This document shows positions 37,480 to 45,414 of a stretch of DNA of 64,000 nucleotides, one piece after another. The translations under genes and the position numbers were made by a program. Source of the stretch: Caballeronia glebae (GTDB lineage: Bacteria > Pseudomonadota > Gammaproteobacteria > Burkholderiales > Burkholderiaceae); assembly GCF_001545035.1 (NCBI RefSeq), contig NZ_FCOJ02000031.1, positions 1 to 64,000 of the forward strand, read 5' to 3'. The notes below the pieces were generated by a model. That model saw only the letters and a program-made list of their open reading frames with translations. It was not told the DNA's origin and ran no database searches. How positions within the stretch are numbered: the first letter of the stretch is position 1; each line of letters opens with the position of its first letter.

Positions 37480-38034
37480 ATGCACGACGACGAGTTCATG
37501 TTCGAGCGTCTGCTGATCCTGCCGATCGGCGCCGCGCTGGTGCTCTCGGATAATGTATCTAAACTCGGTGCCGAGCAGGCCATCAAGACGGCGATGAGGC
37601 GCGCCCCCAATTTCCGCTTCGCGATCGGGGAACACGTCGCCCATCCGCACGACGGAGAAGAGATTCGCTACGTGCGCATCGAACGCCTGACCGACGCAGA
37701 CGGCACGGACGAGTGTGAGGGCGGTCCGCATCCCCAAACGTCACGAATGCGGACTGAAATCACCGAGTCGGAGACGCCTGAGGAGTCGGATTACCGGCTT
37801 GTTAAGATTCGTACCGAGGGCGAGACCTGGTGCGGCATCTGCGAAGTGTTTTATCGGAACGGCGAGCCATATGCGCGCACCGAAGACTTCGTACCGCTCG
37901 CGTGGGAGATTGATGACGACAGGCAAGGCGCGAAGCTGCTTGAGCTTATGCGTACAGCGTTAGAGAAGCCGGTGTTAGACGGCAATATCCTACCGTCTAG
38001 CGAAACCCGACCAAAGCAAATGATTCAAGGCTGA
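37480..38034 (+). CDS. Hypothetical soluble protein
   Basis: A 184-residue protein. ATG 37480 with a GAGGTCC site upstream is preferred; the frame stays open 297 bases further, but that part has a chance composition. Sequence features are KLGAEQAIKTAMRRAPNFRF, an acidic TEITESETPEESDYRLVKIR and WCGICEVFYRNGEPYARTED. It is acidic and soluble, with no signal peptide. No family recognised. Confidence 0.5.
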   Translation: MHDDEFMFERLLILPIGAALVLSDNVSKLGAEQAIKTAMRRAPNFRFAIGEHVAHPHDGEEIRYVRIERLTDADGTDECEGGPHPQTSRMRTEITESETPEESDYRLVKIRTEGETWCGICEVFYRNGEPYARTEDFVPLAWEIDDDRQGAKLLELMRTALEKPVLDGNILPSSETRPKQMIQG

Positions 38035-38192
38035 TCCGGTGCGCTCGATGCACACGGCGCGTTGCAGACGGCGATGCTTCGGCGATCGTGACCCAGAAAC
38101 GTCGAGCCACGTTCACCCGTTGAAGCACATACAGCCTCGGGGCCGAGCCACTTCTCAGCAAGATCGGCAAGCCATAGCACTTCGTTTTGCAT
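38025..38192 (-). CDS. Possible small protein with strong ribosome site
   Basis: A 55-residue frame, MQNEVLWLADLAEKWLGPEA at its start, preceded by GGAGGA four bases before ATG 38192. The N-terminal half is protein-like and the C-terminal half is less so (SIAVCNAPCASSAPDQP), so a frameshift or chance frame cannot be excluded. It overlaps the end of the convergent gene. Confidence 0.35.
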   Translation of the reverse strand: MQNEVLWLADLAEKWLGPEAVCASTGERGSTFLGHDRRSIAVCNAPCASSAPDQP

Positions 38193-38503
38193 GCAATCCT
38201 CCGCGCACCGGCCGCGCGGCGATAATTCCGTGGGCTCACTAGCTTGGCGACTCAGCGATTCGACCAGCAGCGAGCGGAAGGCAAAGCTTCGCAAAACTCG
38301 CGAGCACCGACATCCCTTCGCTCCATCGACGGCCCAAGCTGCGGAGCTTTCGGGCCGAATCGACGTTGACCCCAACGCAAGCTGCAACGCCGCGATCATA
38401 GTCGGGTTCTATGAAATTCCAAGCCTGATAGTGGCTATTATCGGGATAGCGTTTGCAGGGGTAGAATTCGATAATTCACATTTACAACACCGGGGAGAGG
38501 GCC
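38193..38503. other. Intergenic before the second recombinase locus
   Basis: Nothing certain. An AT-richer stretch at 38420-38490 probably holds the promoter for the following genes. Confidence 0.35.
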
Positions 38504-39199
38504 GTGGAACATGGTTTTCCGCCAGATGACCGCAACACCGACCACGAACCGGATGATTCGCGCGATGGGCTGAATGGCGCGTCGAAGCACGCATCGCACG
38601 ACGCCTTGCCAGCAGACGCACGCTGGCCCAGCGAGGCGCCAACGGCCACCGTCGCGCAGGCGGTGCTCGCGGTGGATGCCGCGATCACCCTCAAGCGCCG
38701 GGCCGCCGCCGCGTGGCTGACCGCGCACGGCGATGCGGTGCCGCTGCTACCGGTGAAACCCTCCCGGCTCGAGCTGGCGGTGGTGATCGCGCTCGCAGAA
38801 AGCTATGGCGCCGCGCTCAGTGCGGCGCCGCGCTTCCTGCCGGTGCTCGACTTCATCGCGGATGTCGGCGCGGTGAAGCTGGTGCAGCGGGTCATGTACG
38901 GCGCGCGGCCGACCACTCACTTCGATGTCACCGCGCACGCCGCAGAGAATGCTCGGCTGGCGGAACTGCTGCGCGAGGCCCGCCCGGCGTTCGAGTTTCT
39001 GTGTGCGACGTGGCCCGAGGCGTTCATGGCGCAGGCGAGCGAGGCGCTCGCGCAACTCGGCCTGCCCCGGCTGCGCACCCCGGCGTCGCCGTCGACGAAC
39101 GGTCAAAGAGGCGGCCGCGGCGAACCAATCGATGAGTCGGACGACGGGCCAGGCGACGAGCCCGGCGACGAGCTCGATGAGGAGGGGGGCGATGCCTGA
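38504..39199 (+). CDS. Accessory protein of the second recombinase locus
   Basis: A 231-residue protein with acidic, disordered ends and an alanine-rich helical core (AVLAVDAAITLKRRAAAAWL, RLELAVVIALAESYGAALSA, VGAVKLVQRVMYGARPTTHF). No known family. Its stop overlaps the recombinase start (ATG at 39192 inside the last codons), so the two are coupled. No similar gene precedes the intact recombinase at 21.7 kb. It may assist or control recombination. Confidence 0.65.
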   Translation: MEHGFPPDDRNTDHEPDDSRDGLNGASKHASHDALPADARWPSEAPTATVAQAVLAVDAAITLKRRAAAAWLTAHGDAVPLLPVKPSRLELAVVIALAESYGAALSAAPRFLPVLDFIADVGAVKLVQRVMYGARPTTHFDVTAHAAENARLAELLREARPAFEFLCATWPEAFMAQASEALAQLGLPRLRTPASPSTNGQRGGRGEPIDESDDGPGDEPGDELDEEGGDA

Positions 39200-41248
39200 G
39201 CGCGCGCGTGTGGCGACGGCGTCGTCCCCGGAAAAGCTCACCGCAAAAAAGGGACGTCACCCGGAAAGGCTCACCGAGGAACTCACCCTCGAGCGCCGCT
39301 ACACGACCAAGGATTTCACCGCGCTGCGTGCCTATGTGCAGCGCATCCCGTCCGCGGTGATCGCACGCACCTACTACGACCCCGACGCCGATGCGCACGC
39401 GGCGACGCCCGGCGCGATGGAGCGGCATCTCACCACGATGCTCGACGCCCTGGTCGCGCTGGCGCTCGCGCACGGTTCGACCGCGCTCGCGGAACACCTG
39501 CGCGCGTCGATCAAGCAGCACGGGCGCCCGTTGCTCACGGCCGTGACCTTCCGCATGGTGACCGAGGCGGCGCAACTGGCCGCGCTGCCGCCGCGGGCCG
39601 ATCACGCGATCGGTGCGTGGCTGCGCCCGCGTGTAGCGCGGCGTCTCAAAGGCGAGGGCATCAAGACGCTCGGCGAACTGGTCGCGTTCTGTAATCGACG
39701 CGGCGGCAGCTGGTGGCGCTCGATTCCGCGCATTGGCCCAGGCCGGGCGCGCGCGATCGTCAGTTGGCTCCGCAAGCAGCAGGCATCCCTGCAACTAACG
39801 ATCGAATCCGACGTCGACTCCGAACAGCGGGACGGCATTCCGTTGATCGCGGCCGAACTCGTTGAAATCGCGCCAGCCGCCAAGGTGACGGGAAGCGGCC
39901 CAGGCAGCAGTCCAAGCAGCCCAGAGTCTGCAAGCCGGCTGACCTTGGCCCCGCTCGAGCGTGTCGCGGTGCCGCACGCGCTCTCCGGCGCCGATGGTCC
40001 GTACCGCGGCGAAAACCGCGCGACCGCGTTCTGCTATATCCAGGCGAACCACGATCTCGATGCGGTGCGCGCGTATCTGAACCGCTATCGCGATCAGCCA
40101 AAAACCTTGCGTGCCTACACCAAGGAGCTCGAGCGCTTCCTGTTGTGGGCGGTGGTGCTGCGCGGCAAGGCGCTGAGCGACCTGCGCGTCGACGACTGTG
40201 AGGCCTACAAAGACTTTCTGAAAAACCCGGACCCGCGCTTCGTCGGTGAGCGTTTTCCGCGGCACTCGCCTCGCTGGCGACCCTTCGCCTTGCCCAAGTC
40301 TTCTGTCGCGGGTGACGACAAGGCTTCGCTGTCGGCGACGCTTCACCCGAATCGCAGCGCTATACCGTTCGGGTACTGCGTACCGCATTCGCCTGGTGGG
40401 TCGATGTGCGCTATCTGGGCGGCAACCCGTGGAAGGCGGTCAACGATCCGATGGTGGTCAAGCGCGAGCGGCCGATGAAAATCGAGCGCGCCTTGCCGGC
40501 CGATCTGTGGCGCAAGCTGCGTGGTGAACTCGATGTGCGCTCAGCAGAAGAGAGCGGGACTACGGCCCCTGCACAGTGGCGGGCCGTGCGTGCAGCGATC
40601 CTGCTGATGGGTGACTCGGGCCTGCGGCGTGAAGAAGCCGCGAGCGCCCGGCGCGAGGATCTGCGGCCGTCATCGTACGGGACGCTCGAGCGACCCGTGT
40701 GGGAGCTGACCCTCGTCGGCAAGGGGCAGCGCGAACGCACGGTGCCGGTGAGCGCCGCGACGCTGAACGCGTTGCGCGCGCATTGGGCCGACCGGGGGCA
40801 GGATTTTGACGGCGCAACCGGAAAAGAAAAACAGAGCGGGCCGCTGCTGAGCCCCGTTGTCATTCCGTGGACTGACGCGTCACGCCGGCGGCATCGACCC
40901 GGGCAGAGTGCGGAAAGCGGGGACGGACAGCCTGCGAAGGAAGCAGGCTACACCGCCGACGGACTGAACCGGCTGATCAGTCGGATGGTCACCGAACTGG
41001 TCAAGACGATGGATGGGTTGAGCCTTGATGAACGGGTGAGGCTCGGGCAGTCGAATGCGCATGCGTTTCGCCACACCTTCGGCACCCAATCGGTCGCCGA
41101 CGAAGTGCCGGTGGATGTTGTACAGAAGGTGCTGGGCCATGCATCGCTGCAGACCACGACCATCTACGTCCAGGCCGAGAAGCAACGCGTCGTCGAGGAA
41201 GTGGCGCGCTATTACGCGAGTATCTCAGTACTTCGGACGGCGACATGA
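39192..41248 (+). pseudogene. Second tyrosine recombinase copy, frameshifted
   Basis: A full-length relative of the recombinase at 21.7 kb. The N-terminal domain is FTALRAYVQRIPSAVIARTY and GGSWWRSIPRIGPGRARAIV, and the core-binding part reads YRDQPKTLRAYTKELERFLL. The first frame is aligned to WRPFALPKSSVAGDD (about 40,310). Alignment resumes in the next frame with ESQRYTVRVLRTAFAWWVDV (about 40,352), so one base is gained or lost between. The catalytic domain is complete: GDSGLRREEA, HAFRHTFGT, LGHASLQTT and IYV. The frame containing the catalytic part could also be started separately near 40406. Confidence 0.82.
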
Positions 41249-41436
41249 CAGCCCGATTGGGCGCGGCATTTCGATAGGTTGCGCAGCGGTTGCCGCCGCG
41301 GTGACAAGCAACACGCACCCAAGCAGACTTGTTGCGGCGGAGCCGCGACTGACGTTTCAGCCCAAGACTTGGTAGGAGCAGTAGCGGCAGTCTTGGGGCT
41401 GGATTAAAGAGGAATGGCGCTCACGCCGATAACAGA

Positions 41437-41484
41437 CATATGTTCGCGTATGCACATTGACATATGGCAACATATGCGTACAAT
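41437..41484 (+). promoter_or_regulatory. vapBC promoter with CATATG operator boxes
   Basis: TTGACA at 41457-41462 and TACAAT at 41479-41484 are separated by 16 bases, a good sigma-70 promoter. CATATG occurs at 41437, 41461 and 41471; the last two lie in the spacer. AbrB-type VapB with VapC usually binds such repeats, so this is probably the autoregulatory operator. Confidence 0.65.
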
Positions 41485-41508
41485 GGAAGGAGCATCAAGG
41501 GGGTAACT

Positions 41509-41772
41509 ATGCGTACCGTTTCCATTTTCAAAAACAACGCCAATCAGGCGGTTCGTATCCCAAAGGATATGCAGTACGAGGGCGTGACCGAACTAGAGAT
41601 TCGCCGCGAAGGCGACACGATCATCCTGCGTCCCGCACGCCCTAACTGGACGTCGTTTGCACAAGAGCCGTTGGCGGATGCAGATTTCCTCTCCGAGCGC
41701 CCCGCCGTGATTGACTCTGGCCGATTCGACTTGAGCGATGCGGAAGAGGACGCACAGGAGGCGGGCAAGTGA
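41509..41772 (+). CDS. vapB: VapB-type (SpoVT/AbrB) antitoxin
   Basis: An 87-residue protein. ATG 41509 after the AGGGGG site is preferred over 41464, which lies in the promoter. The N-terminal swapped-hairpin domain is SIFKNNANQAVRIPKDMQYE then VTELEIRREGDTIILRPARP. The acidic C-terminus (DADFLSERP, FDLSDAEEDAQ) would bind the toxin. It overlaps the toxin start by GTGA. It blocks VapC and represses the operon. Confidence 0.9.
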   Translation: MRTVSIFKNNANQAVRIPKDMQYEGVTELEIRREGDTIILRPARPNWTSFAQEPLADADFLSERPAVIDSGRFDLSDAEEDAQEAGK

Positions 41773-42185
41773 CGCAGTTGTACATGCTCGACACGAATAT
41801 CTGTTCGTTCGTCATGCGCGAGCGCCCCACTGCGCTTTTGGAGCATCTGCAAGCATGTGTTGACGCTCAGGAGCGTATCGTTATATCGGCTATTACGTAT
41901 GCTGAAATGCGGTTCGGTTCGATTGGCAAGAAAGCGTCGCCAAAGCACGCAGGGATGGTATCTGGTTTCGTAGCAAGGCTTGATGGTGTGTTGCCTTGGG
42001 ATTCTGCTGCGGTCGATGCGACGACAAGAATACGGGTTGAGCTCGCAAAGCTCGGCACACCGATAGGCGATAACGACTCCGCGATCGCGGGACACGCTAT
42101 CAGCGCCGGTGCCGTGGTCGTTACCAACAACGTGCGCGAATTTATGCGCGTGCCTGATCTTCGCTATGAAGATTGGACGCATTGA
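41769..42185 (+). CDS. vapC: VapC PIN-domain toxin
   Basis: A 138-residue PIN ribonuclease. Acidic residues are Asp8 (YMLDTNICSF), Glu46 (TYAEMRFG) and Asp101/Asp103 (IGDNDSAIAGHA), with Asn120 in the late VTNN motif. This is the VapC pattern of enteric and Burkholderia systems that cleave initiator tRNA. GTG start within the antitoxin stop. It sits directly before the string of small genes and may help keep that region in the replicon. Confidence 0.92.
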   Translation: MTQLYMLDTNICSFVMRERPTALLEHLQACVDAQERIVISAITYAEMRFGSIGKKASPKHAGMVSGFVARLDGVLPWDSAAVDATTRIRVELAKLGTPIGDNDSAIAGHAISAGAVVVTNNVREFMRVPDLRYEDWTH

Positions 42186-42221
42186 GCGAACTCGATTCAC
42201 ACGGGAAAACTCGGAGAGACG

Positions 42222-42512
42222 ATGGACCAATTACTCGCTGCCGATGCGGCTGTAAAGGAAGCGGTGCCCGCGCTTGTGAATCGATATCGGGTTGCTGGAG
42301 TGCTGACGTGGGCGATCCTTCACCAGATCGAAGCAGACGTTCTAGCCGAAGTCGCCGCGACCGGCGAGCACAGTCACCGAGTGCTGAACATGTTGCGTGC
42401 GTCGCCGGCGCTCGAGTATCCGAAGGACGACCGGCCCGTGTCGTTCGAGGGACATGATTTTGTGCCTCCCGTGTTCGGCGCAGTCGACGATGCCTGGCGC
42501 CGGGTCAGCTGA
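42222..42512 (+). CDS. Hypothetical protein, first gene of the GGAAAAC string
   Basis: A 96-residue soluble protein with GGAGAGACG before ATG 42222. It has a helical N-terminal half (EAVPALVNRYRVAGVLTWAI, LHQIEADVLAEVAA), then a segment ending SFEGHDFVPPVFGAVDDAWR. No family recognised. It lies 36 bases after vapC and begins the compact run of same-strand genes. Confidence 0.65.
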   Translation: MDQLLAADAAVKEAVPALVNRYRVAGVLTWAILHQIEADVLAEVAATGEHSHRVLNMLRASPALEYPKDDRPVSFEGHDFVPPVFGAVDDAWRRVS

Positions 42513-42535
42513 CAACGGTAAACAGGGGCGAGCCA

Positions 42536-42817
42536 ATGTCGATGTACGAGGACTTCAACGCTGTTAAGGGAGAACAGGCGCTTAAGGATTTCCTGCACGC
42601 CTACGGCTTTCAGGAGATCCCGGCCGCGGCGAAGTGGAACCTCGGCGAGTACGAGATGACCTACCAAGGAACAACGTCTCGTGTTGGGTACCGCTGGCAC
42701 GACCCGTCACAAGCGTTTTCGGTTCAGCGAGACATTCACAAGGCGCAACTTTGGTCAGTCGGGGCCGCCGGGACCGTGCAAGTTCACGGTAACGTGGAAT
42801 TCGATGAAGACGCTTAG
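42536..42817 (+). CDS. Hypothetical protein of the GGAAAAC string
   Basis: A 93-residue soluble protein: YEDFNAVKGEQALKDFLHAY, then beta-rich EYEMTYQGTTSRVGYRWHDP and QLWSVGAAGTVQVHGNVEFD. An alpha-plus-beta fold seems likely, and no family is recognised. The preceding gap has a GGTAAAC variant of the linker and GGGGCG as ribosome site. Confidence 0.6.
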   Translation: MSMYEDFNAVKGEQALKDFLHAYGFQEIPAAAKWNLGEYEMTYQGTTSRVGYRWHDPSQAFSVQRDIHKAQLWSVGAAGTVQVHGNVEFDEDA

Positions 42818-42863
42818 GAAAACAGCGCTTACCCCACGGAAAGATAGGAAAACGGCAGAGGAC

Positions 42864-43043
42864 ATGAATGAGATAAATATCACGGTCAACGGGATGCTTT
42901 ACACCGGCCGCTTCACGTTGGACAGCAACGTTGTGACAGTTCAATCGGCTTACGGAAAGAAGAGCACGCAGCTTGGCCGTTTGGCGCCTGTGACGGTTGC
43001 TGAGATGCTCCTGAGAGAACTCGTTCGCGCATCGATGAGCTGA
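42864..43043 (+). CDS. Small beta-rich hypothetical protein
   Basis: A 59-residue protein, NEINITVNGMLYTGRFTLDS then VVTVQSAYGKKSTQLG and a short C-terminal helix (VAEMLLRELVRASM). It resembles short conserved proteins in Burkholderia accessory regions, but no family is named. Two GGAAAAC copies and an AGAGGA site precede it. Confidence 0.65.
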   Translation: MNEINITVNGMLYTGRFTLDSNVVTVQSAYGKKSTQLGRLAPVTVAEMLLRELVRASMS

Positions 43044-43068
43044 ACGGAAAACGAGGAAGGATGAGATC

Positions 43069-43305
43069 ATGGCGATCATCAATCTGCGTGTGCGACGCGG
43101 CCCCTTCTCCGGGAGGGCCGAAGACGGTGCGCGGCTCAACATTGTCGCGGGTGTCTATCAAGCCGACCACGATGGCGATTCGCTGGTATTCGCCGGTGCG
43201 GACAAGCGCACCGGCGGAACCATCACGGTCAATCTTCGCGATTACCCAGATATCGGCTCATTCCCAGATTCGATCGAACCCAATTCTCAGATCGAGCTGG
43301 CGTAA
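43069..43305 (+). CDS. Small hypothetical protein
   Basis: A 78-residue protein, INLRVRRGPFSGRAEDGARL, then ADHDGDSLVFAGADKRTGGT and a C-terminal acidic part. Probably all-beta and soluble. The gap before it holds GGAAAAC and a GAGGAAGGATGAG ribosome region. No family recognised. Confidence 0.6.
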   Translation: MAIINLRVRRGPFSGRAEDGARLNIVAGVYQADHDGDSLVFAGADKRTGGTITVNLRDYPDIGSFPDSIEPNSQIELA

Positions 43306-43354
43306 CCAAGGAAAACACGTTTCGCATGCGAGAACCCGGAAAACGGAGAGCGGC

Positions 43355-43798
43355 GTGGCGACGATCGAGATTTCTGCAATCGAATTCCCCCACTGGAAGA
43401 AATGGGCGAATCGAGAACGGCCATCACGAAATTTTGATGTTCCGGTTGGCTTCGGGCTGCTAGGCATCTATGTGCTTGCAACAAGCGAGGTCGATGCGGG
43501 CTTGTCGGCCGAAGCCGACAGGGACCTCAACGAGGCAGTGATCTACATCGGAATGTCAGAGCACGTCGAGCGACGATTAGAACAGAGACACGACGCGGTG
43601 GATGCGTACAAGCAGCAGTCAGGCGATATTGCGGCAGAAAACCTTCGTTTTACGATCTGGCATTCCGGCGCAGCCAAGGGACAATACGAGCGCAAGGCTC
43701 CCGTAGTCGCAGCGGCGACGATAGCCGTATATGAACGTGTGCTCTTGCGCCAGTACGCGGAAAAATTCGGACGGTTGCCGCGATTCAACAAACTGTAG
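43355..43798 (+). CDS. GIY-YIG-like nuclease domain protein
   Basis: A 147-residue protein, GTG start at 43355 with GGAGAG upstream. The GIY-YIG hallmark appears as GIYVLA (37-42) and VIYIGMS (62-68), followed by ERRLEQRH (72-79) with the expected conserved Arg. The spacing between GIY and YIG is longer than usual (about 27 residues). The catalytic Glu of the family is not clearly placed; AAENLRFTIW follows. Possible DNA nuclease or a degenerate binding domain. It shares the string with an Mrr-like nuclease. Confidence 0.65.
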   Translation: MATIEISAIEFPHWKKWANRERPSRNFDVPVGFGLLGIYVLATSEVDAGLSAEADRDLNEAVIYIGMSEHVERRLEQRHDAVDAYKQQSGDIAAENLRFTIWHSGAAKGQYERKAPVVAAATIAVYERVLLRQYAEKFGRLPRFNKL

Positions 43799-43816
43799 AA
43801 CGTCACGGAAAACAAG

Positions 43817-44315
43817 GTGCGAGACGAAATTGTATTCCCCCGAGTGCCGCTCCCGGAGCAATTGACCTACGAGTTTTTAGGCACATTTGCTCGTTGTGAA
43901 TACGCGTTGAAGTGTTCAGGATTCGCGAAGGGCAGTCAAAAGTCCGTCGAAGCCGACTGGGACAAGTTCGCAACCGATATAGCGTGGCACTTTTCACGCG
44001 TGAGGGCGGAAGACTTCAAGGAAGGTGTCGAATATCATGCTCCATGAGCCACCCCGCAAGCAGGTGCTCAGGGATGGACATATTGAGTGGCAAGAATCGG
44101 CGCCCGATGCGAACCTCCCGAGGTCGCAGCAGACCCTGTTGATGGTGCGACGAGTTCGAAACAACCTCTTCCACGGAGCGAAGGTCTGGTCGCCCGAGCG
44201 CAGCGCCGACCGCGATAGAGACGTACGGCTGGTCTCTTCGGCCTTGATCGTCATCAAAGGGTGCGTGGCGCTCCGCGAAAACGTGCAAGACGCCTTCAGA
44301 TTTGGCATTTTTTAA
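43817..44315 (+). pseudogene. Frameshifted hypothetical protein of the GGAAAAC string
   Basis: The first frame (GTG 43817) gives LPEQLTYEFLGTFARCEYAL, then WDKFATDIAWHFSRVRAEDF and EGVEY. After an extra or missing base near 44036 the next frame continues LHEPPRKQVLRDGHIEWQES, PRSQQTLLMVRRVRNNLFHG and LVSSALIVIKGCVAL. Together they form one about 165-residue protein of a type seen in accessory regions (RRVRNNLFHG is distinctive, and recalls HEPN-like RxxxxH patterns). Alternatively the second part starts at ATG 44037 and both are made. Confidence 0.6.
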
Positions 44316-44341
44316 TGCACGGGACCAGCCTGGGAAAACAC

Positions 44342-44479
44342 ATGGCACGTCGCAGATATAAAAAGAGAAGTCAACTAGCCGAAGCAATCAACCGGTTTAG
44401 TCCGGGTCAGCAACGGCTTTGGTCGGTTGTCGTTGTGCTGGCCTTTGTCTTTTCGATGGTGATGTACTTCTCTCATTGA
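44342..44479 (+). CDS. Small tail-anchored membrane protein
   Basis: A 45-residue protein. A basic start (MARRRYKKRSQLAEAINRFS) is followed by one helix, LWSVVVVLAFVFSMVMYF, and SH. ATG 44342 directly follows GGAAAACAC. The single C-terminal helix suggests inner-membrane anchoring. No family recognised. Such micro-proteins are found in toxin or defence loci, but no function is shown. Confidence 0.6.
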   Translation: MARRRYKKRSQLAEAINRFSPGQQRLWSVVVVLAFVFSMVMYFSH

Positions 44480-44507
44480 CAGAGCGGGAAAAAAGAAGGG
44501 GTGTTTG

Positions 44508-44834
44508 ATGGGACAAGCGAAACAGCGCGGTACGAAGGATGAACGCATCGCACTAGCGAAGGCAAAGATGGATGCGCTGCGCCCTGAAAAGCTGGTCTGC
44601 GGCGCATGCAAAACGGCGTTTAGCGACTTCGATGCGATGGATACTCGAAACATGAAGGGTATCCATGCCGCCTTCGGCGGCACCTGTCCTTCATGCGGTG
44701 AAACAGTGCTGGCGTTTAGCGGCGATAAGGATGCGGTTGCAGACGCGATGATTGCGTGGCAGGACGCGATGGGAAGTGAAGGCAAGTTGGGGATGCAGTC
44801 GCGCTCGGGCCAACATATTCCGTTCGAAGACTAG
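44508..44834 (+). CDS. Zinc-ribbon protein
   Basis: A 108-residue protein. Two CxxC pairs, Cys31/Cys34 (LVCGACKTAF) and Cys60/Cys63 (GTCPSCGET), fit a single zinc ribbon. The N-terminus GQAKQRGTKDERIALAKAKM is basic and helical and may touch nucleic acid. The last residues overlap the GGAAAAC motif before the next gene. Probably a nucleic-acid or protein adaptor; partner unknown. Confidence 0.7.
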   Translation: MGQAKQRGTKDERIALAKAKMDALRPEKLVCGACKTAFSDFDAMDTRNMKGIHAAFGGTCPSCGETVLAFSGDKDAVADAMIAWQDAMGSEGKLGMQSRSGQHIPFED

Positions 44835-44840
44835 GAAAAC

Positions 44841-45392
44841 ATGGCAAATAACGAAAGTAAGAAAGCACGGCAATACGAAATCGTGGCCGCAGAGTTACTC
44901 AACCGTTTTTGTTCGGACTTGGGATTGGCCCGTGTCGAAGGAAAGCAGAACGTTACTGGGCTCCGAAGTGGGACCGACTGGGAGATTGATGCCAAGGGCG
45001 TCGCCGAGGACGGTGTCGCATTCATGGTTATCGAATGCAAACGACACACCACTTCTAACTTACCGCAGGCGATCGTTGCGTCGTTGGCATACTCAATACA
45101 GGACACCGGCGCCGACGGCGGATTTATCGTAAGTCCGCTGGACTTGCAATCCGGCGCGAAGAAGGTAGCGGCGGCAAGCAACATTGTGCACGTGCAGTTG
45201 CGCGCAGACAGCACACCGCTCGAGTTTGAAATGAAGTTCCTCGATAGGCTGTTCGTTGGATTTCACGATGTCGCAAATCTTTCCATCAGCGAGAGCCTGA
45301 GCATAACCGACCACGTACCGTTTTGGTTCAAGCCTGTCAGCATCTTTGGCTTGTCATGCATAACGATGCCTGCGGCAGTTCACATCTGTTGA
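44841..45392 (+). CDS. Mrr-like PD-(D/E)xK endonuclease, C-terminus cut by an IS
   Basis: A 183-residue protein with ATG 44841 immediately after GGAAAAC. The nuclease core is visible: a helix with Glu (YEIVAAELLNRF), then SGTDWEIDAKG (Asp50), then FMVIECKRHT with Glu65-x-Lys67, and AVIASLAYSIQDTGADGGF. This is the restriction-endonuclease-like fold of Mrr-type enzymes, which cut foreign or modified DNA. The frame ends at 45392, only 20 bases before transposase sequence, so its natural C-terminus may be lost. No methylase is nearby. Confidence 0.75.
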   Translation: MANNESKKARQYEIVAAELLNRFCSDLGLARVEGKQNVTGLRSGTDWEIDAKGVAEDGVAFMVIECKRHTTSNLPQAIVASLAYSIQDTGADGGFIVSPLDLQSGAKKVAAASNIVHVQLRADSTPLEFEMKFLDRLFVGFHDVANLSISESLSITDHVPFWFKPVSIFGLSCITMPAAVHIC

Positions 45393-45414
45393 CCATGCCA
45401 CTCAGCCTGGCGTC

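Larger units (their letters stand above)
42204..44840 (+). repeat. Recurring GGAAAAC intergenic motif
   Basis: GGAAAAC occurs between stop and next start of nearly every gene in this string: 42204, 42817, 42847, 43046, 43310, 43338, 43807, 44334 and 44834. Variants are GGTAAAC at 42517 and GGGAAAAAA near 44486. It usually follows the previous stop by 0-12 bases and precedes the next start by 0-16. In most gaps a separate ribosome site (GAGG, GGAGAG) lies after it, so it is not simply the Shine-Dalgarno. Confidence 0.7.
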
